DNA of 64,000 nucleotides from Chromatiales bacterium (ex Bugula neritina AB1). Its GTDB lineage: Bacteria; Pseudomonadota; Gammaproteobacteria; Granulosicoccales; Granulosicoccaceae. Positions 1 through 8,273 of this stretch are shown here, piece by piece (position 1 is the first letter of the stretch; each line of letters opens with the position of its first letter). The stretch is from positions 22,479 through 86,478 of the forward strand of contig MDLA01000134.1 in NCBI GenBank assembly GCA_001730015.1, read 5' to 3'. Below the pieces are notes generated by a model. The model was not told where the DNA came from and did not search any database. It worked only from the letters and a program-made list of their open reading frames with translations. The translations under genes and the position numbers were made by a program.

Positions 1-647
1 GCCCGGGCATTTTCCCCCAGCATCACCAGCCCGGCACAAGGCGGACCGCTCCAGCCTTTTTGTGGTGCGCTGATTAATACATCAACTCCTGCTGCTTTCA
101 TATCAACCCAGATGGTTCCGGAGGCAATGCAATCGAGTACCAGGATTCCCCCGACCGCGTGAACAGTCTGACTGATGCTTTTGATGTAGTCGCCCGGGAG
201 GATCATCCCTGAGGAGGTTTCCACATGAGGAGCAAATACTACCGAGGGCTTTTCTTTTTCGATTGTGCGAATGACTTCTTCAATTGGTGCGGGTGCGAAG
301 GGAGCAGTATCACCTTCGCCTGTGCGCCGTGCTTTTAACACGTGTGTCTCGGACGGAATATTACCGACCTCGAAAATCTGCGACCAGCGATAACTGAACC
401 AGCCATTTCGAATGACCAGGCATTTTTTGCCGCGTGCAAACTGCCGTGCTGCGGCTTCCATACCAAAACTGCCACTGCCTGGAACCACGATAGCCGAGTG
501 CGCGTTATAGGCTTCCTTCAGCATGGCAGAGATGTCTTTCATCACACCCTGAAAACACTGAGACATATGGTTGAGGGAGCGGTCGGTGTAGACGACTGAG
601 TATTCCAGGAGTCCGTTTGGATCGACTTTGTCGTAGAGGGCTGGCAT
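1..647 (-). CDS. Class V PLP-dependent aminotransferase (3' end beyond window)
   Basis: This is a fold-type I aminotransferase of the alanine-glyoxylate/serine-pyruvate group. It starts at ATG 647, seven bases after an AGGA ribosome site, and stays open to base 1, so about 215 residues are visible and the C-terminus lies outside. The N-terminus (MPALYDKVDP) is followed by a glycine-rich VVPGSGSFGMEA stretch near residue 54 that should bind the cofactor phosphate. An Asp near 172 (LVLDCIA) and Lys197 in ISAPQKGWSGPP are the expected pyridine-ring and Schiff-base residues. It lies 39 bases downstream of a second aminotransferase and is probably in the same operon. The amino donor is not readable from sequence. 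Confidence 0.85.
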   Translation of the reverse strand, partial: MPALYDKVDPNGLLEYSVVYTDRSLNHMSQCFQGVMKDISAMLKEAYNAHSAIVVPGSGSFGMEAAARQFARGKKCLVIRNGWFSYRWSQIFEVGNIPSETHVLKARRTGEGDTAPFAPAPIEEVIRTIEKEKPSVVFAPHVETSSGMILPGDYIKSISQTVHAVGGILVLDCIASGTIWVDMKAAGVDVLISAPQKGWSGPPCAGLVMLGENAR

Positions 648-686
648 GAGTAGTTCCTGTGTTGCTGGATTTGATCTGGTTATTTT

Positions 687-1955
687 TTAGTGGTGCACGA
701 CAGACGAGTTGTCGGCAGCATTGTTAGTAACGGGTATGATTGTGCCGTGCTGGCTTTGCCGGTCGAAAGCTTCGAGCTTTTTCTCCAGTGCTGAAACGCC
801 GGCGGGCACATCGACAGCAGCGCCAAGGGTGGCCAGGCTTGCACCGAGTGCATGCAGGGTGCGAAAAATATTGTGGGCACGGCTTTGCTCCCCCATCTGC
901 CCTATGCGTACTATATCGGCACCGAAAGAACCTGATATTTCCACCCGGTATCTCGATGACATTGCTCTAAGCAAATCAAGGCTCTTAATTCCAGAGGGCA
1001 GATTGACTCCAACCACTGAATTCAGGCGATGAGCCGGTTCCACAAAAAGTGTGAGGCCCATTGCTTCGATACCGGCTTGCAAGGCCATAGATGATCTAAG
1101 GTGGCGGTGAAACCGCACGGGCAGGGTTTCGGAGCAAATCAGTTTTAGCGCTTCGTGAATGGCCAGCACTCCGGAGACCGGCGCCGTGTAGTGATAGGAT
1201 TGCTCGTACCAGAACTTGTTTGCGAGCCTGGCGTCCAGACACCAATGAGCCATTGGTGCGCGCCGCTCCCCGATTGTCTGCCATGCGCGTCTGGAAAATG
1301 CCACTAGCGATACTCCGGGTATAGATGACAACCCTTTTTGACCGCCGGTGATTACTGCATCAATGCCCCAGTCGTCCATATAGAGAGGCATGGTGCTCAG
1401 TGTGCATACGGCATCGACAATAATCATGCAATTGCGGGCGCGGGCGGCGTGGCAAATTTGCTGTAGTTTTTGATTGCAGACTGTATTTGATGTTTCACCC
1501 TGCACAATAGTAAGCAATTTGGGTTTGTGCTGATCAAGCCAGGTTTCTATATCGGCGACGTTTGCCGAGTGTTCGCCACTTACCCGCAGGGGATGAATCG
1601 TTGCGCCCGCGCGGCCAGCCATTTCTGCCAGTCTGTTGCTGAAAAAGCCGTTAATAACACAAAGGACTGAGTCGCCAGGCTCAACAAGATTAGCAACCGC
1701 CATTTCCATTGCCGCAGAGCCTGGGCCTGCAACCCCGAGAACTTGTGCAGATTCCGTCTGGAACACATAGGCAGACATGCTTTTAACCTGCTCTATAATC
1801 TGCGCCATCGTGTCCCCGAGATGATTTATAACGATGGAATTGGCCGCTGCAACCCGGACTGGGATCGGTACCGGCCCGGCACCCATCATAAGCAAGGGTT
1901 CTTCGGGCAAAATAGCGTCTAGTGGGATCAGGTTGTTGGGAGGTGAAATTGGCAC
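687..1955 (-). CDS. Class V PLP-dependent aminotransferase (alanine-glyoxylate/PucG-like)
   Basis: This 422-residue protein is a complete class V aminotransferase, related to alanine-glyoxylate and ureidoglycine-glyoxylate aminotransferases. GPGSAAMEMA near residue 78 is the phosphate loop, Asp181 (VDAVCTL) should contact the pyridine nitrogen, and Lys207 in TGGQKGLSS is the Schiff-base lysine. The start is GTG 1955, because no in-frame ATG gives a full N-terminus. The ribosome site is weak. It is the upstream member of a tandem pair with the gene at 1-647 but is clearly divergent from it. The last 40 or so residues look like a low-complexity tail. A role in amino acid or glyoxylate metabolism with the nearby dehydrogenase genes is inference. 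Confidence 0.85.
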   Translation of the reverse strand: MPISPPNNLIPLDAILPEEPLLMMGAGPVPIPVRVAAANSIVINHLGDTMAQIIEQVKSMSAYVFQTESAQVLGVAGPGSAAMEMAVANLVEPGDSVLCVINGFFSNRLAEMAGRAGATIHPLRVSGEHSANVADIETWLDQHKPKLLTIVQGETSNTVCNQKLQQICHAARARNCMIIVDAVCTLSTMPLYMDDWGIDAVITGGQKGLSSIPGVSLVAFSRRAWQTIGERRAPMAHWCLDARLANKFWYEQSYHYTAPVSGVLAIHEALKLICSETLPVRFHRHLRSSMALQAGIEAMGLTLFVEPAHRLNSVVGVNLPSGIKSLDLLRAMSSRYRVEISGSFGADIVRIGQMGEQSRAHNIFRTLHALGASLATLGAAVDVPAGVSALEKKLEAFDRQSQHGTIIPVTNNAADNSSVVHH

Positions 1956-2200
1956 TTTGAATTTCCGGTCAAACAGGTCTGAATGCGAAGTCTACAAGCT
2001 TAATTGCGAAGAGTTGTGCACGATAGCACTGCTCGACATAAAAGTGTGTTTTTTATGAAATATTTTCGCTAGAAACTAATAAAGGATCCGACAACCCCGA
2101 TTGCGGGTAATTGATCGGTTTATTATTGGTTGGTTCCGCAGTTATTTACATGCACTGCGTAAACACTGCACAATGTACCTTTTGATCACCGGATTTCATT

Positions 2201-3193
2201 ATGCACAATCGAACCATCGGCTCGCTGAGCGTATCGGCAATAGGGCTTGGCTGTATGAATATGTCGGCAGGGTATGGTCCGGCGGACGATACAGTTTCCA
2301 CTCGATTGCTCAATGAAGCACTCGATCAGGGTTACACCTTTCTTGACACGGCAGAAATGTACGGCTTTGGTCATAATGAATCTTTAATCGGCAATGCGTT
2401 GTCGAGCAGGCGCAATGAGTATGTACTGGCTACCAAGTGTGGCTTGTCGAAAAAAGGCTTCGATGGATCTGCCGCGGGTATTGCGCAAAGCTGTGAAGCG
2501 AGTCTTAAGAAACTGAAGACTGATGTCATTGATCTCTATTACCTTCACCGCCTTGATCCCGAAGTGCCTATTGAGGAGAGTGTTGCTGCACTGGCGAAGC
2601 TGGTCGAAGAGGGGAAGGTGAGGGAGATCGGCTTGTCTGAAGTATGCTGCGAGACGCTGCAACGAGCGCATGCTGTGCACCCGATAGCAGCACTGCAATC
2701 TGAGTATTCGTTGTGGTCACGAACTCCGGAGCGCGGGGTGCTCGATATGTGCGAGAAACTGGGTACAACACTGGTGCCGTTTTCGCCATTGGGGCGAGCG
2801 TTCCTGACTGGAAAAGCACAAGATGTTTCACAACTGCCGGAAAACGATTTACGCTGCACGATTGCACGCCCTAGATTTGAACCGCAGGCCTTCGCCGAAA
2901 ACAGTGCGCTTTTGGGACCATTTGCTGAAGTTGCTGAAAAAAATGGATGTAGCATGGCGCAATTGGCGCTGGCATGGTTGCTTGCTCACAGTGACAGTAC
3001 GGGGGCGAAAAAACTCGTACCCATTCCTGGTACCAAGCATATTGAGTACATGCAGGAAAACGCAGCAGCTGGTGATATCGCTCTTGATGCAGAAACAGTG
3101 GCGGAACTAGATGCACTTATTAACGAATCTACAGTTATTGGCGAGCGCTATGTGGAAGCTCGAATGCGTGAGGCGGATTCCGAGCGGGACTGA
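2201..3193 (+). CDS. Aldo/keto reductase (YajO/AKR13-like)
   Basis: This 330-residue NADPH-dependent aldo/keto reductase is of the monomeric TIM-barrel type. The catalytic tetrad is visible as Asp49 and Tyr54 (DTAEMYG), Lys79 (LATKCG) and His116 (YYLHRLD). A C-terminal VPIPGTKHIEYMQEN segment is the usual cofactor 2'-phosphate site. Length and domain order are normal for the family. The gene diverges from the aminotransferase pair across a 245-base gap and converges with the dehydrogenase operon 31 bases downstream. The ribosome site is poor, so the start is chosen on N-terminal homology (RTIGSLSVSAIGLGCM). The substrate is not predictable; it may reduce an aldehyde from the neighbouring catabolism. 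Confidence 0.88.
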   Translation: MHNRTIGSLSVSAIGLGCMNMSAGYGPADDTVSTRLLNEALDQGYTFLDTAEMYGFGHNESLIGNALSSRRNEYVLATKCGLSKKGFDGSAAGIAQSCEASLKKLKTDVIDLYYLHRLDPEVPIEESVAALAKLVEEGKVREIGLSEVCCETLQRAHAVHPIAALQSEYSLWSRTPERGVLDMCEKLGTTLVPFSPLGRAFLTGKAQDVSQLPENDLRCTIARPRFEPQAFAENSALLGPFAEVAEKNGCSMAQLALAWLLAHSDSTGAKKLVPIPGTKHIEYMQENAAAGDIALDAETVAELDALINESTVIGERYVEARMREADSERD

Positions 3194-3224
3194 TTGGTTT
3201 ATTCAGAACTGCAATAGCCCGTTG

Positions 3225-4619
3225 TCAGGGTGAATCCGCGGTGTCAGTTGTTGCCAGACTGGCGAGTTCTGCTAACGTGACCGGTTTGATTGGAGAGCGA
3301 ATCCGGTAAGCACCCACCTGGTCGGGCGTTAACTGGTTCGCAGCAGCCAGTATTTCAGTAACGATGAGTCCGCAAAACCGCCCCTGGCACGGACCCATGC
3401 CGCAGCGACTGAATGCTTTGGTCTGGTTTGGACCAGTGCAGCCCGCGGGTACCAGTGAACGTATATCTCCGGCGGTGACCTCTTCGCAGCGACAGACAAT
3501 GGTGCTGTCTGCGGGATCTATAAGTTCTGTTGGAACCGGGTACAGGGCATCGAGAAAACGTCTGAGTCCTGCTTCTTTTTTCAGGGTTTTTTTGTACGAC
3601 TTTGCTTGCTTGTTGCGGTGCGCGACGGTTAGAAGATTTAGTTTTTCCAATGCACCTAGCGCGACCAGGCTGCCTTCGGCTTCAGCGTTAATGGCCCCAC
3701 CGATGCTCCTGCCGTCACCCGCAATACTGATGTTTTCACTCGAAGCAATCCCCCAGGGGTCGGTGGTCGGGTGAAAGCAGCGTTGCTGGTTATTCCACTG
3801 GTGCTGCAGACGCAGTGATCGTGTCAGTTGGGTGTTTGGTACTACCCCTTGATGTAACAGAACATTCGATGTTTCTATATGGTGGGATTTTCCACGGCAC
3901 TGGAAGCTGATCACTTCAACCTCCGGATCGCCTTTAATATGCAGCTGAGTTGCCCCGCTATAGAATGGGACTCCGGCTTTTTTAATTTGCCGCAGATAGC
4001 GGATGCCTTTGTTCAGTGTAGCCACGTTCGAAAATGCAGCATTGGGATGTGTAGCGGCACTGAAATAGTTTTTCAGCTGCTGTGTGTCAATGATTGCTCT
4101 GGGCGGGCAGCCGGCGTTGAGCAACTGCGCGGCAACGGTGTACAACAACGGGCCGCTTCCGGCCAACACTGCATTTACGGTAAATAGCCCGCTGCTTTTC
4201 ATTAGAATTTGAGCAGCCCCGACCGTCATTACGCCGGGTAGAGTCCACCCGGGTAAGGGGCACGCTCGTTCAAGTGCGCCACTTGCAATAATAATGTGTT
4301 TGGCAGTTATTTGCTGTGCATTGCCTTCGCGGCTATAGGTGATTTCGCCACTGGTATCGATTCGCCAGACGCTAGCACCGAATAGTTTGTCTGCATCAAG
4401 CGTTGTCAGGTTTTCGATCAATGATCTGCCGTGCAGATAATCGTTGCCTAGTATTTCACCACGCTGCTTGTCACACTGCTGCAATGCTCGATAGATTTGT
4501 CCGCCAGGGGCCGGTTGCTCGTCGATTATGCAGGTTTTTGCACCGTGAGCAACAGCCATAATAGCGGCGGCCATACCAGCAGGCCCTGCACCTATAATAG
4601 CCAGGTCATACTGATTCAT
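3225..4619 (-). CDS. FAD/NAD(P)-dependent oxidoreductase, HcnB/OoxA-like subunit
   Basis: This 464-residue flavoprotein resembles the alpha subunits of hydrogen cyanide synthase (HcnB), octopine/nopaline oxidase and D-hydroxyproline dehydrogenase. A dinucleotide-binding GAGPAGMAAA lies at residues 10-20, and a second nucleotide-binding region is in the middle. The C-terminal part from about residue 370 carries a BFD-like cysteine cluster (CRCEE, then CGMGPCQGRFCG) that probably binds an iron-sulfur centre. The start overlaps the end of the 2Fe-2S subunit gene by 14 bases, so the three genes 6040 to 3225 form one translationally coupled operon. The complex should oxidise an imino acid or opine; which one is unknown. 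Confidence 0.85.
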   Translation of the reverse strand: MNQYDLAIIGAGPAGMAAAIMAVAHGAKTCIIDEQPAPGGQIYRALQQCDKQRGEILGNDYLHGRSLIENLTTLDADKLFGASVWRIDTSGEITYSREGNAQQITAKHIIIASGALERACPLPGWTLPGVMTVGAAQILMKSSGLFTVNAVLAGSGPLLYTVAAQLLNAGCPPRAIIDTQQLKNYFSAATHPNAAFSNVATLNKGIRYLRQIKKAGVPFYSGATQLHIKGDPEVEVISFQCRGKSHHIETSNVLLHQGVVPNTQLTRSLRLQHQWNNQQRCFHPTTDPWGIASSENISIAGDGRSIGGAINAEAEGSLVALGALEKLNLLTVAHRNKQAKSYKKTLKKEAGLRRFLDALYPVPTELIDPADSTIVCRCEEVTAGDIRSLVPAGCTGPNQTKAFSRCGMGPCQGRFCGLIVTEILAAANQLTPDQVGAYRIRSPIKPVTLAELASLATTDTADSP

Positions 4620-4884
4620 GATTTTTCCGCTGCACTGTCATGCCCTCGGTTACCGGAGTCATACAGGCCTGCACGGTTCGGCCCTCCAGCTCTACCAGAC
4701 ACTCATAACATGCGCCCATCATGCAAAATGGACCGCGTGGTGTTTTAGAAACGGTTGCGACACGCAGTGAGGTTTTTCCATGTGTCAGAAGCGCTCCGGC
4801 TATGCTGTCTCCTGGCTGGGCCACCAGAGTTTCGCCGTTGAATTTAAATGAGATCTGTGTGGTTTCGGTTAGGCGCTTAAGCAT
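4606..4884 (-). CDS. (2Fe-2S) ferredoxin-like subunit, HcnA-like
   Basis: This small subunit of the flavin dehydrogenase is 92 residues when started at ATG 4884. A longer open frame runs upstream but lies inside the neighbouring gene. Cys54, Cys59, Cys62 and Cys74 have the C-x4-C-x2-C-x11-C spacing of a plant-type 2Fe-2S domain (CMMGACYECLVELEGRTVQAC). It overlaps the upstream FAD subunit by 8 bases and the downstream subunit by 14 bases, matching gene fusion and order variants of the hcnABC and lhp/opine dehydrogenase families. It likely passes electrons between the two flavins or to the membrane chain. Confidence 0.88.
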   Translation of the reverse strand: MLKRLTETTQISFKFNGETLVAQPGDSIAGALLTHGKTSLRVATVSKTPRGPFCMMGACYECLVELEGRTVQACMTPVTEGMTVQRKNHESV

Positions 4885-6040
4885 CAAATCGGTCCTCGGA
4901 GAAGGCCTTGAAATTGAATTCTGCAAAATTGAAACTCGGGAAGCGAAAGTCGCTGTAAGTGTCCGGGTTGTCTGAACTGAGCCAGTCAGTAAGAAGAGAT
5001 GCGTGGGCTGCTGCCAGAGTGATACCGCTGTGGCAGGTAACAAAGAAGGCACCGGGTGACTGTTGTGAATGCTGATAGATTGGAAATCCGTCTGGCGACA
5101 TAATTCGCAGTGCCGCCCAGCTGCGTACCAGCGAAGCCTGTGCGAGTGCCGGGTATTGATCTATAGCATTCTTCGCAAGTCGGGCGGTGATATCCAGGGT
5201 TTCGCGATCATCCGGGCCAACTTCTTCAGCCGAGGCCCCGATTTGAATGCCGCCTTCATCGACCTGGCGTATTTCATCGGATGGGCGATTAATAAATGAG
5301 GGCATTTTTTCCGTGACCAGAACCTGACCACGCTGGGCACGGATAGGTACGCTGAAACCAAGAGATTTGCCGAGTGTGCGGCTTCCCAGTCCGGCGCAAA
5401 GTACCACCTTTTGCGCATGATGCATTTCGCCGCCACTTGTCTGAACGCAGAAGCCTCCCGGTACAGACTGACTTTCGGCGACTGGTTCGATAGAGGTTAC
5501 CGGAGACCCGGTGATCATCCGCGCCTTTTTTATCCGCACGACTTGCGCCAGTGTTCGCAAAAAGAGTAAAGAGTTCACGTGGCCGTCTTCGTGATGAAGG
5601 ATGGCTCCGGCTACTTTTGGCCCTATCTGTGGCTCTTCCTTTTTTAATGCGTTGTGATCCAGTACTTCAAACGGATAGTCGCCACCGAGGTGATCTTTCA
5701 GCTTATATAAACGTTCAGCACGTGTCGTAAGGGATTGCTCGCTGAGGTAGATGCTGTAGCCGCCGCGTTGCTGCAGGTGAAGATCGATTCCGCTTTCCTG
5801 TGTCAGATCTTCAGCAAATAGCTTCCAGGCCCTGGCAGACTGGCGCGTCCATTTTGCGTATTCCGGTAATTTGGCACCTTTGCCTTGTACCCAAACCAGA
5901 CCGAAATTACCGCGCGATGCGCGCAGTGCATTGTCGTTTTCATCGAATATAGAAACGGATTTGCCTTTACATAGCAGCCCGTAGGCTATAGAAAGCCCGA
6001 CGACTCCACCACCAACGACTGCAAACTCGGATTCTGACAT
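4877..6040 (-). CDS. FAD-dependent amino/imino acid oxidoreductase, HcnC-like (DAO family)
   Basis: This 387-residue protein of the D-amino-acid oxidase/sarcosine oxidase beta family is the catalytic subunit of the three-part dehydrogenase. It opens with the FAD motif VVGGGVVGLSIAYGL at residues 7-21 and has family landmarks such as RAQRGQVLVTE and a C-terminal THSGI-like stretch (FVTCHSGITLAAA). It is first in an operon whose genes overlap (stop at 4877, next start at 4884). Relatives are HcnC, the opine oxidase B subunit and LhpB of D-hydroxyproline dehydrogenase. Cyanide synthase activity cannot be inferred; the neighbouring aminotransferases favour amino acid catabolism. Confidence 0.85.
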   Translation of the reverse strand: MSESEFAVVGGGVVGLSIAYGLLCKGKSVSIFDENDNALRASRGNFGLVWVQGKGAKLPEYAKWTRQSARAWKLFAEDLTQESGIDLHLQQRGGYSIYLSEQSLTTRAERLYKLKDHLGGDYPFEVLDHNALKKEEPQIGPKVAGAILHHEDGHVNSLLFLRTLAQVVRIKKARMITGSPVTSIEPVAESQSVPGGFCVQTSGGEMHHAQKVVLCAGLGSRTLGKSLGFSVPIRAQRGQVLVTEKMPSFINRPSDEIRQVDEGGIQIGASAEEVGPDDRETLDITARLAKNAIDQYPALAQASLVRSWAALRIMSPDGFPIYQHSQQSPGAFFVTCHSGITLAAAHASLLTDWLSSDNPDTYSDFRFPSFNFAEFNFKAFSEDRFDA

Positions 6041-6202
6041 CAGTTCGGAGCCTTCAGCAAAGTAGATTGAGATAGTCGGGCAAAATAGCGTAACCGCGGT
6101 AGATCTTCATTGTCACAAGTTCCTGATTGCTTCATGTTAGCCGGAAGAATGTTTCTGCTTCCGGTCTGGAGTAGAGCGGGTCTGTTGTGCTTGATGAAAT
6201 CT

Positions 6203-6718
6203 CTACATCAATGCCAGGCACTTGTCGGCCAGCCTCTGTAGTGAATCACGTTGTGCGGCCGTCGGGTTTAGACTGAGCCCGCGTCGGGCAAGCTCCAGTG
6301 CCTGTCCCGGTTGATTCAGAGCGAGATGGTTTGAGGCCAGGGCCTCAAAGGTCGCCGGGTCTTCCGGGGAAATTCGAATGGCTCGTTCCAGTAGCCCGAT
6401 AGCACGCTGGTGGTTAGCAGCTTGTGCTGCACTGGCCGCCTGTTTACGTAATGCGACTGCAGCTGGCAGGCTTCGAACCGGCTCGACTGGCGGTGCGATA
6501 GTAGTCGGCCTGATAATCTGCTCGATGGGTTGTTCGTCAGGTTGTGCTGTCGATTGGCCGTCTGGAGTAACCCCGGAGGCCGGATTGCTTGAGGCCCGGT
6601 TGGGGTATTCCGGCTCGTTAGCGGCTGTAGAGCGGGAATATCTGGTACCGCACGCAGTGATTGCTAAAGCACACAGTAACAGGGTTAGCGTGCGTAAATG
6701 TTGAGTGGCTGGGTGCAT
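6203..6718 (-). CDS. TPR-repeat lipoprotein
   Basis: This is a 171-residue predicted lipoprotein. The signal peptide ends in a lipobox (ALAITAC) with Cys23 as the lipidated residue. A Pro/Ser/Glu-rich linker occupies about residues 30-80, and the C-terminal half (about 90-170) has two or three helical TPR-like units (AIGLLERAIRISPEDPAT, ALELARRGLSLNP). TPR domains bind other proteins, so an envelope assembly or adaptor role is plausible. It stands between the dehydrogenase operon and the exported GH12-like gene, on the same strand as both. There is no close functional match. Confidence 0.75.
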   Translation of the reverse strand: MHPATQHLRTLTLLLCALAITACGTRYSRSTAANEPEYPNRASSNPASGVTPDGQSTAQPDEQPIEQIIRPTTIAPPVEPVRSLPAAVALRKQAASAAQAANHQRAIGLLERAIRISPEDPATFEALASNHLALNQPGQALELARRGLSLNPTAAQRDSLQRLADKCLALM

Positions 6719-6799
6719 TTTGATTCGAGAGCAGATTGGTAAAGTTGTGTTATTTAAATGAACCGGGGATTGATTAACCGAGTTTATCGCACCTTTTGC

Positions 6800-8188
6800 T
6801 TAATCGAAGATTGATTTCCAGATTGACTGCAACAGGCCGGGTTTTTCGCTGTTCGCCTCTTTAGCCTGTGTGCTGGCTGGTTCAACATAGACCACCGCGG
6901 CGGCCGGGTCAGTGTTGATGACAGATTCGTTTTGTGTGCCGCCCGGGTTCGTTGCAGAACTGCCGGTCTGAGTTTGCTGTCGGGTAGTTGAGGTCTTTGC
7001 TTCTGCAGACTGAGTGCTGCTTTGCCGGTTGCCTGAGGATGCTTCATCGTGCCCGCCCCAGCCGAAACTACCATGGCCTGCGACATCGAATTGCAAGGTA
7101 TCCCAATGGACCTGGCCTTCCTGACCATTCGGGTCGGACCACCAGATTTCGTTGCCCAGATGCAGGCCCGACAACACCATATTATCGTCCGGCCAGCGTG
7201 GTGCGGGGTAGCCTCGCGGATCGGGCTTTGCCATCATTTCCTGAGCTTGCGGATGATTTTCGAGCATCGGCCGCAGTTGCTGTTTCGCCCAGTCCATTAC
7301 CGCGTTCACTGACAGATGTGTTATTGGACCATTGACTGGAATTAGCGCGATATAGCGAAAATAATTTCCGCCACCGGTTTCAATTTTAAGAATTACATGG
7401 AATGGCTGCCCGGCGATGTCGGTGACCCCGATGACTTTTCCCCCGGCCCAGGCATCATCGGGTCGGCCTGAATTACCATTCGGATGATCCGGCATTTGAA
7501 ACCATACATTGATGTTGTACGCTTTTGTTCGGTTGCTGTTCAGGGCGTTCAGATCCCCGGTTAGCGAGCTGTGCGACGCGGTTTCCGGGTTGTCTATATC
7601 GTGTAGATACATGTCGAGAAAAGTATTGACGGTAGGGTTACCGTGGTAGCGTGTTTTTGCCTGTACTGTTGTTTCGGGTAGTTCGGAAAGCAGGCATGGA
7701 AACCCGGTTTTTTTTCTAGCTGGTCGCAGATCGAAAAGTGGAGATTGCATTCCTTCGCCTTTCATCCGGTACTCGTTTTCCATGCCAGCCAGTGGTTCCA
7801 GTTTGCCGGCTGTTTCCCAGCGGCCGCCCATGGTTCCCAGCACTGCGCAGGGAAAAGCCTTGACGCGGTATTGATCGCTGTTTACGCAGCGGAACTTCAT
7901 GACAGTATTTGTGTTATCGAGGTGCCATTCGATGTAGCTGTCTTCCGGGATCTGATAACTGTAACCATAGGCGTTGGTTAGAAACAGCAGGCCGTCGACT
8001 TCCTGCTTTGCAAATGCACCGGACGGTGCGGTATCGCTTTGCTTTGTTTCGGCTCGTATGAGCAGCTTGCGCAGGTTTCTCGATGCTATTGCTCTGCTGC
8101 GTACTAGTTCTGCAAAAGCACTGGTGCTAACGGTTGCAGTTGCAGCAAGCAAGCTTGCGGACATCGAAATGACTTTTCTTCGGTTCAT
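6800..8188 (-). CDS. Exported protein with GH12-like beta-jelly-roll core, probable inactive nucleophile position
   Basis: This 462-residue exported protein has an N-terminus (NRRKVIS, then a hydrophobic run to AFA near residue 26) that reads as a Tat-like or Sec signal peptide. The central region follows family 12 glycoside hydrolases: YRVKAFP at 108-113 matches the VKSYP element, KAYNINVWF near 222-230 matches the strand with the nucleophile, GKVIG follows, then FRYIALIPVNG, and LHLGNEIWW at 342-350 matches the acid/base strand. Glu347 sits at the acid/base position, but the nucleophile Glu is replaced by Asn225. The C-terminal 90 residues are Ser/Thr/Gln-rich and likely disordered. It may bind polysaccharide rather than cut it. 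The GH12 assignment is by eye only. Confidence 0.6.
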   Translation of the reverse strand: MNRRKVISMSASLLAATATVSTSAFAELVRSRAIASRNLRKLLIRAETKQSDTAPSGAFAKQEVDGLLFLTNAYGYSYQIPEDSYIEWHLDNTNTVMKFRCVNSDQYRVKAFPCAVLGTMGGRWETAGKLEPLAGMENEYRMKGEGMQSPLFDLRPARKKTGFPCLLSELPETTVQAKTRYHGNPTVNTFLDMYLHDIDNPETASHSSLTGDLNALNSNRTKAYNINVWFQMPDHPNGNSGRPDDAWAGGKVIGVTDIAGQPFHVILKIETGGGNYFRYIALIPVNGPITHLSVNAVMDWAKQQLRPMLENHPQAQEMMAKPDPRGYPAPRWPDDNMVLSGLHLGNEIWWSDPNGQEGQVHWDTLQFDVAGHGSFGWGGHDEASSGNRQSSTQSAEAKTSTTRQQTQTGSSATNPGGTQNESVINTDPAAAVVYVEPASTQAKEANSEKPGLLQSIWKSIFD

Positions 8189-8273
8189 TAAATACTGCCG
8201 TTTATATAGTTTGTGTTGAATGAATCGAACCGGTTTGGCGTTGTCGACGTGTTTTTATAGATTACTGGAAATA

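Noticed and set aside
3225..6040. Calling the three-gene dehydrogenase hcnABC (cyanide synthase).
   Set aside because: Homologous subunits also form opine and D-hydroxyproline dehydrogenases, and nothing in the window supports cyanide production.
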